From an uncultured Sphingomonas sp. (GTDB lineage Bacteria > Pseudomonadota > Alphaproteobacteria > Sphingomonadales > Sphingomonadaceae): a stretch of DNA of 8,942 nt. The position numbers and the translations under genes were made by a program. The DNA lies in the NCBI GenBank assembly GCA_946886645.1, contig CAMPIY010000066.1, forward strand, positions 1 to 8,942. The letters are read 5' to 3'. Below are positions 1 through 6,691 of this stretch, piece after piece; within the stretch, counting starts at the first letter, position 1; each line of letters begins with the position of its first letter. The notes below the pieces were generated by a model that saw only the letters and a program-made list of their open reading frames with translations, was not told the origin of the DNA and did no database searches.

Positions 1-2971
1 GCCAGCTTCCGTCGCCGGTCAGCGAGATGGCGATTGGCACCATGCCCGCGACCATGGCGACCGTGGTCATGACGATCGGCTGCGCACGCTTATGACCGGC
101 TTCGTAGATCGCCTCGTTCTTCGACATGCCGTGGTCCATCATCTCGACCGCGAAATCGACCAGAAGGATCGAGTTTTTGGCGACGATTCCGAACAACATG
201 AGGACGCCGATGAGGACCGGCAGCGAAACCGGATTGCCGGTCAAATGCAGGCCGATCGCGGCGCCTAGCGGCGCCAGCAGGAGCGAGCCCATGTTGACCA
301 GCGGTGACAGGAAGCGCCGGTAGAGCAGCACCAGCACCGCGAACACCAGCAGGACGCCCGACATCAGCGCGATCATGAAGTAATAAACCAATTCGGCCTG
401 CCACTTGCTGTCGCCAAGCTCGAGCTTCTGGACGCCGTCGGGCAGGTTCTTGACCGTCGGAAGCTCGTTGATCTTTTTCCACGCGTCGCCGGACACCAGG
501 CCCGGCGCCAGGTCGGCGCCGACAGCAAGGCGGCGAATCTGGTCGGTCCGCTGCACCGTAGTCGGACCCGATCCGAACCCGATCTCGGCAACGGCCTTCA
601 ATGGGACCGAACCGCCAGAACTGGTGGGGACCGGGAGGTTCGCGAGCGTCGCAAGGTCCTTGCGGGCGCTCTCCGGAATCGAAACCGTGATCGGGACTTG
701 CCGGTCGGCCAGCGAGAATTTGGCGCTGTTCTGGGCAATGTCGCCCATCGTGGCGATGCGGATCGTCTGGCTCAGGGCCGTTGTCGTGACGCCAAGGTCG
801 GCGGCCAGGTCGAACCGCGGTTTGATCGTGATTTCGGGCCGGACGAGGTCGCCGACCGTGCGCGGCGCGCGCAACTCCGGCAGCGCCGTCATTTCATCGA
901 CGATCTTGTTGGCCGTGTCGTTCAACAGTTCGGGATTGTCGCTACCCAGATAGAGCGCGATGTCGCGACCGCCACTGCCCGGTCCGCCGCCGCCCTGGCT
1001 CATGAAATTGACCTGGGCGTCGGCAATGGCCGACATTTGCGGCGTCAGGCTGCGTTCGAACTCGGTCGAGGTGACCTCGCGGTCCTTCTTGAGGACGATG
1101 TTGAGGAAGCCGGAGCCGACGAAAATGCGCTGGAACACGCGGTCGACAGCCGGATTCTTCTCGATGATCTCCGCGGCACGATCGGCCACTGCCTCGGTTT
1201 GCTCGAGAGTCGTGCCCGGCGGCATCGCGATCCGGACGCGCGAGAAGTCGAGGTTCAGCGGCGGCTGGAACGACATCGACAGGGTGGCGAACAACGCGCC
1301 CTGAATGATGAAGGCGACCAGTCCCGCCCCGACCATCGCGAAGCGATGATCGCGGAACAGCGATTTCGCGCCGCCCCAGAAGCCCGGATGCTCGCGCCGA
1401 TACTGCTCGGCCTTATCCGTGTTAAGGCTCCACTTCAGGATGCCCAGATACTTTTTCATCGCCGGGCCGCCGGCATGTTCCTGGACGCCGTGCGCCTTGA
1501 GGAAATAGGCGGCGATCAGCGGTGTGATCATTCGCGCGACGAACAGGCTCATCAGCACCGCGATGACGACGGTGTAGCCGAAGCTCTTGAAGAACTGGCC
1601 CGAAATGCCGGGCATCAACGCCACGGGCAGGAACACCGCGACGATCGACATGGTGGTCGCCAGCACGGCGAGCCCGATCTCGTCGGCGGCATCCATCGAT
1701 GCCTGATAGGCAGTCTTGCCCATGCGCATGTGCCGGACGATGTTCTCGATTTCCACGATCGCGTCATCGACGAGGACGCCTGCCACCAGACTGAGGGCCA
1801 ACAGCGACAGGCCGTTCAGGGTGATGCCCATCAGGCTCATGAACCAGAAGGCGGGAATGGCGGACAGCGGGATGGCGATGGCGGAAATGACCGTCGCCCG
1901 GAAATCGCGGAGGAACAGGAAGACGACGAGCACCGCCAGCACGGCGCCCTCGATCAGGCCTTCCATGGCCGAGCGATACTGTTCCTTGGTGTAGTCGACC
2001 TGGTTGATGATTTCGACGAAGTGGATCCGGGGATCCTCTTTCTCGATCTTGTGCAGTTCGGCCCAGGCGTCGTCATAGGCGGTGACTTCGGACGAGCCCT
2101 TGGAACGCTGGACGTTGAAGCTGATCACCTGCCGCCCGTTCATCTTGGCGATGGTGCGCTGTTCGGAATAGGCGTCCTTGACCTGGCCGAGGTCGGCCAG
2201 CCGCACGGAGCGCCCGCCAGGTACAACGATCTGGGTCTGCGACAGGTCGTACGCCGTGCGCGCATTGCCGATCACGCGGACGGACTGTTCCGACCCGGCG
2301 ATTTCGGCGCGGCCTCCGGCGGCGTTCAGGTTGGTCTGACGAAGCTGCTGGTTGACCTGCGCGGCGGTGATGCCTTGCGCCTGGAGCGCGGCCGGGTCGA
2401 GCACCACCCGGATTTCACGATCGACGCCGCCTTCGCGAGTGACCGCGGCGATGCCCTGCACGCCGAGCAACCGGCGCGAGACATTATTGTCGACGTACCA
2501 GCTCAGCTGCTCCAGCGTCATGTCGGTCGTCTGGGCCGCCACGAACAGGATCGGGTCGCCGGCAATGTCCACGCGGCTGATCTGCGGCTCCAGGATGCCG
2601 TCGGGCAGGTCGCCGCGAATCTGCGTGATCGCATCGCGCAAATCGTTGACCGCGCGATCGGTCGGAGTCCCGATCTCGAACTGGACGAAGGTATTGCTGT
2701 TGCCTTCGCGAACCGAGCTGTTGATCTCGTCGACGCCGTTGACCGAGCGGGCAGCCGCTTCGACCTTCTGCGTGATCTGGTTCTCCATTTCCGTCGGTGC
2801 CGCGCCCGGCTGGGAAATGTTGATCTCGGCGGCGGGGAAATCGATGTCCGGGTTGTTGTTGACGTCCATCCCCATGAACGCGACCAGTCCGGCCAGCATC
2901 AACCCGACGAACAGGACGATGGGCGGCACCGGATTTTGGATGCACCAGGAGGAGATATTCCGGAAATTCAT
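1..2971 (-). CDS. RND-family (HAE1/AcrB-like) efflux pump inner-membrane subunit, C-terminus cut by window edge
   Basis: This is the proton-driven inner-membrane pump of a tripartite efflux system, which moves drugs or other amphiphiles from periplasm or membrane toward an outer-membrane channel. About 990 residues are visible of a usual 1030-1060. The N-terminus ([17 protein letters not shown]) leads into the first membrane helix at about 14-32. The proton-relay residues are all present: the Asp-Asp pair at 402-403 ([12 protein letters not shown]), Lys932 (GIVAKNS), Arg962 and Thr969 (KRAQPIVMT). These correspond to E. coli AcrB D407/D408, K940, R971 and T978. The reading frame matches at the start, at the Asp pair and at the left edge, so I see no frameshift. 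The start is ATG at 2971, with AAGG nine bases upstream. It lies 32 bases after the adaptor gene, so the two are very probably one operon. The substrate cannot be deduced; the family assignment is firm. Confidence 0.95.
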   Translation of the reverse strand, partial: MNFRNISSWCIQNPVPPIVLFVGLMLAGLVAFMGMDVNNNPDIDFPAAEINISQPGAAPTEMENQITQKVEAAARSVNGVDEINSSVREGNSNTFVQFEIGTPTDRAVNDLRDAITQIRGDLPDGILEPQISRVDIAGDPILFVAAQTTDMTLEQLSWYVDNNVSRRLLGVQGIAAVTREGGVDREIRVVLDPAALQAQGITAAQVNQQLRQTNLNAAGGRAEIAGSEQSVRVIGNARTAYDLSQTQIVVPGGRSVRLADLGQVKDAYSEQRTIAKMNGRQVISFNVQRSKGSSEVTAYDDAWAELHKIEKEDPRIHFVEIINQVDYTKEQYRSAMEGLIEGAVLAVLVVFLFLRDFRATVISAIAIPLSAIPAFWFMSLMGITLNGLSLLALSLVAGVLVDDAIVEIENIVRHMRMGKTAYQASMDAADEIGLAVLATTMSIVAVFLPVALMPGISGQFFKSFGYTVVIAVLMSLFVARMITPLIAAYFLKAHGVQEHAGGPAMKKYLGILKWSLNTDKAEQYRREHPGFWGGAKSLFRDHRFAMVGAGLVAFIIQGALFATLSMSFQPPLNLDFSRVRIAMPPGTTLEQTEAVADRAAEIIEKNPAVDRVFQRIFVGSGFLNIVLKKDREVTSTEFERSLTPQMSAIADAQVNFMSQGGGGPGSGGRDIALYLGSDNPELLNDTANKIVDEMTALPELRAPRTVGDLVRPEITIKPRFDLAADLGVTTTALSQTIRIATMGDIAQNSAKFSLADRQVPITVSIPESARKDLATLANLPVPTSSGGSVPLKAVAEIGFGSGPTTVQRTDQIRRLAVGADLAPGLVSGDAWKKINELPTVKNLPDGVQKLELGDSKWQAELVYYFMIALMSGVLLVFAVLVLLYRRFLSPLVNMGSLLLAPLGAAIGLHLTGNPVSLPVLIGVLMLFGIVAKNSILLVDFAVEMMDHGMSKNEAIYEAGHKRAQPIVMTTVAMVAGMVPIAISLTGDGSW

Positions 2972-3003
2972 CGAGTTACGCCTTCGCTTCGAACCCTAGG
3001 CGC

Positions 3004-4191
3004 TTAGCGCGCCGCCTGCCGCTTCGGAGAGACCTTCTGGCCCGGATTGAGGAACGGCCCGGCCGAAAGCACGACCGATTCCTGGCCCGTGATCCCTTCG
3101 GCGATGGTTACGCCCTGGTCGTCGACCGTTCCGATCTTGACCTCGCGGCGTTCGACCTCGTTCTTGCCGTTGATGATATAGACATAATTGCCCTTCTCAT
3201 CGCTCAGCACGGCGCTTTGCGGCAGCAAAGGTGCGGTTGTCCCGCCCGCCGAAATCTTCGCTTCGGCGAAGCCGCCGGGCCGGATGGCCGGGTCATAGGG
3301 GATCGCGATTCGGACCTCGCCCTGGCGGCTGGTCGGATCGATGACCGGCGCCACTTGCCACACGGAGCCGGAGAAGCTCCGGTCCGACCCGATCGGCGTC
3401 ACCGAAGCGGTCATTCCGGCCTTCACGAACGCCAGGTCCTGCTGCGACAGCTGCGCCTTCATTTCCATCTCGCCGCCCTTGGCGAGCCGGAACAGGGCGC
3501 CTGAGCCGGGGCTGACGACCTGGCCGACCTCGATATTGCGGGCGAGAACGAGCCCGCTGGTCGGTGCGCGGATGTCGAGGCGGCCGATCTGGGCGCGCGT
3601 CGCGTTCAGCTGCGCCTGCGCCACATTCACCCGTGCAGCCGCGGCATCGCGCGCCGCCTTCTTGCGGTCCAGGTCCGCCTTGCTGACGAAACCACGTCCT
3701 ACCAGCGCCTGGCTGCGCTCATATTCATTCTGGGCAAGTGCGGCGTCGGCTCGGGCAGCCTGGACCGAAGCGGCCAACTGCGCAGCCTGCTGGCTCTGTA
3801 CGGAGCGGTCGATGGTCGCCAGCACCTGGCCCTGGCTCACCCAGCTTCCCGCATCGACCAAGACGGCGCGGACAAGCCCGCCCTCGCCGGCGACGCCGAC
3901 GGGCTGGTCGCGCCGGGCGGCGAGCGCGCCCGATGCGGTCACCACGCGGGCAACCTGGCTACGGCCCGGCACCACGACGCTGACCGTCGGAATCTGTCCG
4001 CGCCCTTCGGCGGCGGCACCTTCGCCAGCGGCCTGATCCTTGCTCCCGCCTCCAAGGAACATGAAGGCAATGAGCGCGATCGCCACCACGGCGACGACGG
4101 CGATGATGATGTTGCGCCTGCGCCGTGACCGGTCGACAACGACCAGCGTGTCGGAGCTCGCGAAATGGGTTTCCCGGTTCATAAGTCGCAT
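3004..4191 (-). CDS. Efflux RND periplasmic adaptor subunit (membrane fusion protein, HlyD/AcrA family)
   Basis: The 395-residue product would bridge the RND pump to an outer-membrane channel across the periplasm. A short cytoplasmic head with a basic cluster (RSRRRR, 21-26) precedes one membrane helix at about 27-47. There is no lipobox cysteine, so it is anchored by the helix and not by lipid. Next come the first lipoyl half-domain (about 95-128, ending GQVLATIDRS), an alanine/glutamine-rich coiled-coil hairpin (about 130-203), the second lipoyl half (about 205-237, with IRAPTSGLV), a beta-barrel (about 240-315) and a membrane-proximal domain to the C-terminus. The order is standard for the family. 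The start is uncertain: ATG at 4191 has the purine run AGAAAGA directly against it, whereas the in-frame ATG at 4182 has that run nine bases upstream. The pump gene follows after 32 bases. An inverted repeat lies about 100 bases upstream. Confidence 0.93.
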   Translation of the reverse strand: MRLMNRETHFASSDTLVVVDRSRRRRNIIIAVVAVVAIALIAFMFLGGGSKDQAAGEGAAAEGRGQIPTVSVVVPGRSQVARVVTASGALAARRDQPVGVAGEGGLVRAVLVDAGSWVSQGQVLATIDRSVQSQQAAQLAASVQAARADAALAQNEYERSQALVGRGFVSKADLDRKKAARDAAAARVNVAQAQLNATRAQIGRLDIRAPTSGLVLARNIEVGQVVSPGSGALFRLAKGGEMEMKAQLSQQDLAFVKAGMTASVTPIGSDRSFSGSVWQVAPVIDPTSRQGEVRIAIPYDPAIRPGGFAEAKISAGGTTAPLLPQSAVLSDEKGNYVYIINGKNEVERREVKIGTVDDQGVTIAEGITGQESVVLSAGPFLNPGQKVSPKRQAAR

Positions 4192-4287
4192 TCTTTCTGC
4201 CAGTCGTCCGCCTGAAGCCGCAGCGATCCTGCGGGCGCTGTATTACGCAAATAAGTCACCCGGCGCAACTGCACCGGTCCTGCCCCC

Positions 4288-4308
4288 TGTAGAAAGCGAT
4301 TTTCTACA
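4288..4308. promoter_or_regulatory. Perfect 8-5-8 inverted repeat, candidate operator in the divergent promoter region
   Basis: TGTAGAAA at 4288-4295 and TTTCTACA at 4301-4308 are exact reverse complements, separated by GCGAT. The centre is about 107 bases from the adaptor start and 109 bases from the start of the divergent GlsB-like gene. No T-tract follows and the arms are AT-rich compared with the surroundings, so a binding site for a dimeric repressor is more likely than a terminator. Efflux operons of this type are often controlled by TetR- or MarR-family proteins, but no regulator gene is in the window, so the protein that binds here is unknown. Confidence 0.55.
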
Positions 4309-4314
4309 AACGGC

Positions 4315-4339
4315 GGCACCGCTTACACCGACGCGCGTT
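4315..4339 (+). promoter_or_regulatory. Weak EcfG-like promoter candidate upstream of the plus-strand GlsB-like gene
   Basis: GGCAC (4315-4319) is followed by 16 bases and CGTT (4336-4339). The alphaproteobacterial general-stress sigma factor EcfG recognises GGAAC-N16/17-CGTT, so this site has one mismatch in the -35 element. It would give a leader of about 60 bases before the gene at 4407. On its own the match is weak. It is listed because a homologous gene at 5533-5802 has a better site. Confidence 0.25.
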
Positions 4340-4406
4340 GTTGCCAAGCCGTAACGGGCGTGGTCCAAGGGGACTTGCACACTCTATCATATAGGAGCGC
4401 ACAGGG

Positions 4407-4667
4407 ATGATCGAAAGTTACGGAATCCTCGGCTGGATCGTCATCGGGCTTCTGGCGGGCGGGATCGCCAAGCTACTGATGCCTGGAAAAGACCCGGGCG
4501 GCTGCCTGATTACGATGCTGCTGGGCATCGCCGGCGCCTTGCTGGCCGGTTTCCTCGGAAAGATGGTCGGCTGGTACAATGAGGGCGAAGCGGCCGGCTT
4601 CATCGCGGCGATCGTTGGCGCCTTCCTGATCCTGCTCATCTATAGGCTGGTTCTCCGCCGTCGCTGA
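4407..4667 (+). CDS. GlsB/YeaQ/YmgE-family small membrane stress protein
   Basis: The product is an 86-residue, very hydrophobic inner-membrane protein of the transglycosylase-associated (Tag-like) family. Members are commonly induced by stress, but their molecular activity is not established. Three membrane segments are visible at about 6-24, 33-53 and 62-82. The family's glycine-rich first helix and the turn (LLAGGIAKLLMPGKDPGG) are present, and the chain ends in an arginine-rich cytoplasmic tail (LRRR). The start is supported by AGGAG at 4393-4397, nine bases upstream of ATG. The gene is transcribed away from the efflux operon and precedes the SIMPL-domain gene on the same strand, with an 83-base gap containing a strong hairpin. 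A second family member lies at 5533-5802. Confidence 0.9.
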   Translation: MIESYGILGWIVIGLLAGGIAKLLMPGKDPGGCLITMLLGIAGALLAGFLGKMVGWYNEGEAAGFIAAIVGAFLILLIYRLVLRRR

Positions 4668-4690
4668 TCGGTTCCCGGCCGTTCACATTG

Positions 4691-4728
4691 GGGCCATCGC
4701 GTTTCCGCCAACATGCGGACGATGGCCC
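4691..4728 (+). terminator. Strong bulged stem-loop between the GlsB-like and SIMPL genes; terminator or mRNA structure
   Basis: GGGCCATCG (4691-4699) pairs perfectly with CGATGGCCC (4720-4728). Inside it, TCCGC (4704-4708) pairs with GCGGA (4715-4719) around the six-base loop CAACAT, leaving a CGTT bulge on the 5' side. This gives 14 base pairs in total. The sequence after it (TGTTCCTTGG) is only modestly T-rich, so intrinsic termination is uncertain. It could instead stabilise the 3' end of the upstream message or lie in the leader of the SIMPL gene. Confidence 0.5.
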
Positions 4729-4750
4729 TGTTCCTTGGTGGGAGAATATG

Positions 4751-5473
4751 ATGCGTAAAACCCTGTTGACGGCGATTGCCCTTGGCGCCGCGGCGTTGCC
4801 GGCCAGCGCGATGGCGCAGACGGCGCCGGTTCCGGTCATTAGCGGAACCCGGCTCGACATCAGCGCTACGGGTGAAGTGACCCGCGTTCCAGACCTCGCC
4901 ATCATTTCGGCCGGCGTGCAGACGCTTCAGCCGACCGCGTCGGCGGCGATCGAGGAGAATGCGGCGCGGATGGAGCGCGTCCGGGCGGCTCTCAAGCGCG
5001 CCGGGATCGACGACAAGGACATCCAGACATCGACGATCAGCCTCAACCCCGAATATCAATATGACCAGAACAAGCCGCCCCGCCTGACCGGCTATCGCGC
5101 GACCAATACGGTCAATGTGAAGTTTCGCGACCTGAAGCGGAGCGGCGCGATCCTCGACGCGCTGGTCGCCGAGGGCTCCAACCAGATCAGCGGGCCGAAC
5201 CTCACCATCGACAAGCCCGAAGCGGCCTATGACGAGGCGCGCGTGAAGGCGATCGCGGCCGGCCGCGCCCGCGCCGAGCTTTACGCCCGGGCGCTTGGCA
5301 AACGGGTTGTCCGGCTTTTGACGGTCAGCGAAAGCGGCGGATATCAGATGCCGCCGCCAATGCCGGTGGCCTATGCGCGCGATATGGCCGCGCAGGCGGT
5401 GGCCAAGACGGAGATCGATCCCGGGACCCAGCAGCTGCAGGTTACCCTGTCGATGAGCTTCGAGCTTCAATAG
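4751..5473 (+). CDS. Secreted SIMPL-domain (DUF541) protein
   Basis: The 240-residue product is probably periplasmic or envelope-associated. It has a clear Sec signal peptide: MRK, a hydrophobic core at about 5-18, and an Ala-Met-Ala cleavage site after residue 22. The mature part matches the SIMPL/DUF541 family, which includes Brucella BP26/OMP28 and E. coli YggE. It opens with ISATGEVTRVPDLAIISAGV, followed by the alternating helix and strand pattern, IQTSTISLNPEYQYD and a late LTVSESGGYQMPPPMP. YggE-type proteins have been linked to oxidative-stress tolerance, but the biochemical role is unknown. GGGAG at 4740-4744 is six bases from ATG 4751 and three bases from the adjacent in-frame ATG 4748, so either could be used. 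A longer in-frame start at 4688 would bury the signal peptide. A bidirectional terminator follows. Confidence 0.9.
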   Translation: MRKTLLTAIALGAAALPASAMAQTAPVPVISGTRLDISATGEVTRVPDLAIISAGVQTLQPTASAAIEENAARMERVRAALKRAGIDDKDIQTSTISLNPEYQYDQNKPPRLTGYRATNTVNVKFRDLKRSGAILDALVAEGSNQISGPNLTIDKPEAAYDEARVKAIAAGRARAELYARALGKRVVRLLTVSESGGYQMPPPMPVAYARDMAAQAVAKTEIDPGTQQLQVTLSMSFELQ

Positions 5474-5484
5474 GCCAATAAAAA

Positions 5485-5517
5485 GGGCCGCCCGATCGTC
5501 TCGGACGGCCCGATTTT
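5485..5517. terminator. Bidirectional intrinsic terminator between convergent genes
   Basis: GGGCCG (5485-5490) pairs with CGGCCC (5506-5511), and CCGA (5492-5495) pairs with TCGG (5501-5504), with one C/A mismatch between the two helices and the loop TCGTC. On the plus strand the stem is followed by GATTTT, serving the SIMPL gene. On the minus strand the upstream AATAAAAA becomes a TTTTTATT tail, serving the GlsB-like gene that ends at 5533. Confidence 0.85.
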
Positions 5518-5532
5518 CGCGTCTTTTCCCGT

Positions 5533-5802
5533 TTAGCGGACGCTGCCGCGACGAACGAGATTGACGATTGCCAGAAGGATGATCGAGCCAAGCAGCGAGA
5601 TCAGCAGGTTCGGAAGCGAGAAGTCGCCGCTGGTGATCGAGCCGCCGCCCAGTAGCGGGGCAAGAAGCAGCCCGCCGAGAATGGCGCCGATGATGCCGAC
5701 GACAATATTCAACAAAATGCCTTGTTGCGCATCGGTGCGCATGACGATGCTGGCAAGCCAGCCCAATATGCCACCTACGACGATGATCAGGATCCAGGTC
5801 AT
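5533..5802 (-). CDS. Second GlsB/YeaQ/YmgE-family small membrane protein
   Basis: The product is 89 residues long and strongly hydrophobic, with membrane segments at about 2-20, 29-53 and 63-83 and a basic end (LVRRGSVR). It belongs to the same family as the protein at 4407-4667 (ILGWLASIVM, then IVVGIIGAILGGLL). It differs enough to be an old paralogue, with no sign of a recent duplication. The start at 5802 is set by a textbook AGGAGG at 5809-5814, six bases upstream; an in-frame ATG at 5949 would add 49 non-hydrophobic, non-conserved residues. It converges with the SIMPL gene across a shared terminator. A good EcfG-type promoter candidate lies about 60-85 bases upstream of the start, consistent with general-stress control. 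Confidence 0.88.
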   Translation of the reverse strand: MTWILIIVVGGILGWLASIVMRTDAQQGILLNIVVGIIGAILGGLLLAPLLGGGSITSGDFSLPNLLISLLGSIILLAIVNLVRRGSVR

Positions 5803-5808
5803 TGCGTT

Positions 5809-5814
5809 CCTCCT
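5809..5814 (-). promoter_or_regulatory. Ribosome binding site AGGAGG deciding the start at 5802
   Basis: On the minus strand a perfect AGGAGG sits six bases before the ATG at 5802. This rules in the short form of the GlsB-like protein over the longer in-frame extension from 5949. Confidence 0.85.
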
Positions 5815-5862
5815 GTTCGTGGCCGCCCCTTTTTCCGACGCGGGGCGCCTTCCGGCACCAAA

Positions 5863-5888
5863 GACGCTCGATGCCCGCCTGTTGTTCC
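5863..5888 (-). promoter_or_regulatory. Candidate EcfG (general stress sigma factor) promoter
   Basis: Read on the minus strand, GGAAC (5888-5884) is followed by exactly 17 bases and CGTC (5866-5863). The established EcfG consensus in Alphaproteobacteria is GGAAC-N16/17-CGTT, so the -35 element is perfect and the -10 element has one mismatch. Transcription would begin near 5857, leaving a leader of about 55 bases with the AGGAGG site. GlsB/YeaQ-type proteins are plausible members of this regulon, which supports the call. It is a motif match only. Confidence 0.5.
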
Positions 5889-5933
5889 GGCAAAGCAATA
5901 GAATGTCTAGTGTCGCTGGCGAAACGACCCAGC

Positions 5934-5963
5934 AAAAAGGCCCCGCCATTGCTGGCGGGGCCT
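5934..5963 (-). terminator. Intrinsic terminator of the sciP unit
   Basis: On the minus strand a nine-pair perfect GC stem (arms 5954-5962 and 5939-5947, loop 5948-5953) is followed by TTTTT (5938-5934). The T5963/A5938 pair extends the stem to ten. It lies 29 bases after the sciP stop codon and upstream of the GlsB-like gene's promoter, so it insulates the two same-strand genes from each other. Confidence 0.88.
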
Positions 5964-5991
5964 GGACTTCGCCGTTTAGGGGACGGACGAA

Positions 5992-6291
5992 TCAGTAGCG
6001 CTGCTGGCGCTCATACTGGTCGCGGTAATGCTTGATCCGCGTGACGCGCAGGCCGGGCATTCCGCTCCGGTCGACCGCGCGCTGCCAGCCGGTGAATTCT
6101 TCGAGGCTCAGCGTGTAACGCTCGCACACCTCGTCCACGGTCAGCAGTCCGCCGGCGACCGCGGCCACCACCTCGGCCTTGCGGCGCACCACCCAGCGGG
6201 TGGTCGAGGGCGGGGGAAGCGAGTCGAGAGTCAGCGGCTCGCCGAGCGGTCCGATCACCTGCGCTGGCCGAATTTTCTGATTCTCGAGCAT
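5992..6291 (-). CDS. sciP: SciP-like CtrA-inhibitory DNA-binding protein (DUF1153)
   Basis: This 99-residue cytoplasmic protein closely resembles Caulobacter SciP, a small helix-turn-helix protein that restrains CtrA-activated transcription late in the cell cycle. Recognisable blocks are VIGPLGEPLTLDSLPPP (12-28), RWVVRRKAEVVAAVAGGLL (32-50), the helix-turn-helix stretch VDEVCERYTLSLEEFTGWQ (52-70), and GLRVTRIKHYR (80-90). The last block is the basic end characteristic of the family. The start at 6291 has GAGG eight bases upstream. TTAA half-sites of the CtrA type lie 20 and 45 bases upstream, but not at the seven-base spacing of a full CtrA box. A strong terminator follows the gene. The family call is secure. 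Whether it performs the same cell-cycle role here as in Caulobacter is inference. Confidence 0.92.
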   Translation of the reverse strand: MLENQKIRPAQVIGPLGEPLTLDSLPPPSTTRWVVRRKAEVVAAVAGGLLTVDEVCERYTLSLEEFTGWQRAVDRSGMPGLRVTRIKHYRDQYERQQRY

Positions 6292-6335
6292 CTACAAAAC
6301 CTCAATCGCGTTAAACTGTTGTCGATGGCCAGGAT

Positions 6336-6392
6336 TTAACCGAAGGCCGTTGAGAAGTGCTGAAGCACGCTGGTAACCGCACCTTTCATCAT
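6336..6392 (-). other. Possible 18-codon ORF coupled to the upstream reading frame
   Basis: A short frame with two ATGs in a row (6392 and 6389) encodes MMKGAVTSVLQHFSTAFG and stops at 6336-6338. Its first ATG overlaps the TGA of the upstream reading frame as ATGA, and AAGGA lies directly before it. It sits in the leader region of sciP. This could be a real small or leader peptide, but frames this short also arise by chance and I do not recognise the sequence. Confidence 0.2.
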
Positions 6393-6616
6393 TCCTTACC
6401 GTCCTTTAACCATGCCGTCCGAGGGAGCCGGGCAAACGCGCCCTGCAACGTGTCGCGGGCGTCCCTCCACCCCTCGCTGGACGAGAGGAAACAGGCGATT
6501 GCGGCCTGCCGCGCCTGCGCCCCTCCGGCGGGCGAAATCGACAGGGCGGCAAGCAGCTCGTCGACGTCGAGCTTCGCCTCCCCCGCTGCCTTCAGATTGC
6601 CGTCGAATCGCGCCAA
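6389..6616 (-). CDS. Hypothetical protein of unknown family, start uncertain
   Basis: I do not recognise this product. The frame occupies a 400-base stretch between sciP and mnmA that otherwise holds no gene. About 81 percent of its codons end in G or C, and the translation looks like a soluble helical protein (FDGNLKAAGEAKLDVDELL, QARQAAIACFL, EGWRDARDTLQGAFARLP). Frames on the other strand give arginine- or serine-rich junk. No ATG or GTG start is available: TTG at 6616, preceded by AGG at six bases, gives 75 residues. The sequence just upstream (VQQWVRRS) also looks coding, so the true start may be an unusual codon nearer 6650 or may have been lost. It runs in the same direction as sciP and is divergent from mnmA. 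A partly degraded gene is an alternative. Confidence 0.5.
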   Translation of the reverse strand: MARFDGNLKAAGEAKLDVDELLAALSISPAGGAQARQAAIACFLSSSEGWRDARDTLQGAFARLPRTAWLKDGKE

Positions 6617-6691
6617 GGAACGCCTGACCCACTGTTGAACCTGCCTCTGGTCTAGCCGGACAGGGTGAATTTCGAGTAAAGACCCGCCGCA

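Noticed and set aside
698..3007. A 769-codon open frame on the plus strand, antisense to the RND pump
   Set aside because: Its translation is rich in Arg, Asp and His with no family resemblance. It is the usual long antisense frame of a high-GC coding region, and the minus strand carries the clear conserved pump motifs.
4212..4258. TTGCGC-N17-TAATAC-like sequences as a sigma-70 promoter for the adaptor gene on the minus strand
   Set aside because: Only half of each hexamer matches, too weak to report as a promoter.
4385..4390. TATCAT as a -10 box for the gene at 4407
   Set aside because: It is five of six to the consensus, but transcription would start at about the ribosome site at 4393-4397, removing it, and no -35 element lies 17 bases upstream.
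4688..4750. Upstream in-frame ATG for the SIMPL protein
   Set aside because: It would place 21 charged and aromatic residues before a clear signal peptide, and the codons fall inside the hairpin. The ribosome site supports 4748 or 4751.
4640..5935. A 431-codon minus-strand frame antisense to the SIMPL gene
   Set aside because: It crosses the terminator, the SIMPL gene and the GlsB-like gene in the wrong frames, and its composition is arginine-rich and low-complexity. It is a shadow frame.
5803..5949. N-terminal extension of the minus-strand GlsB-like protein
   Set aside because: The extension overlaps the candidate promoter and is not family-like, and AGGAGG marks the start at 5802.
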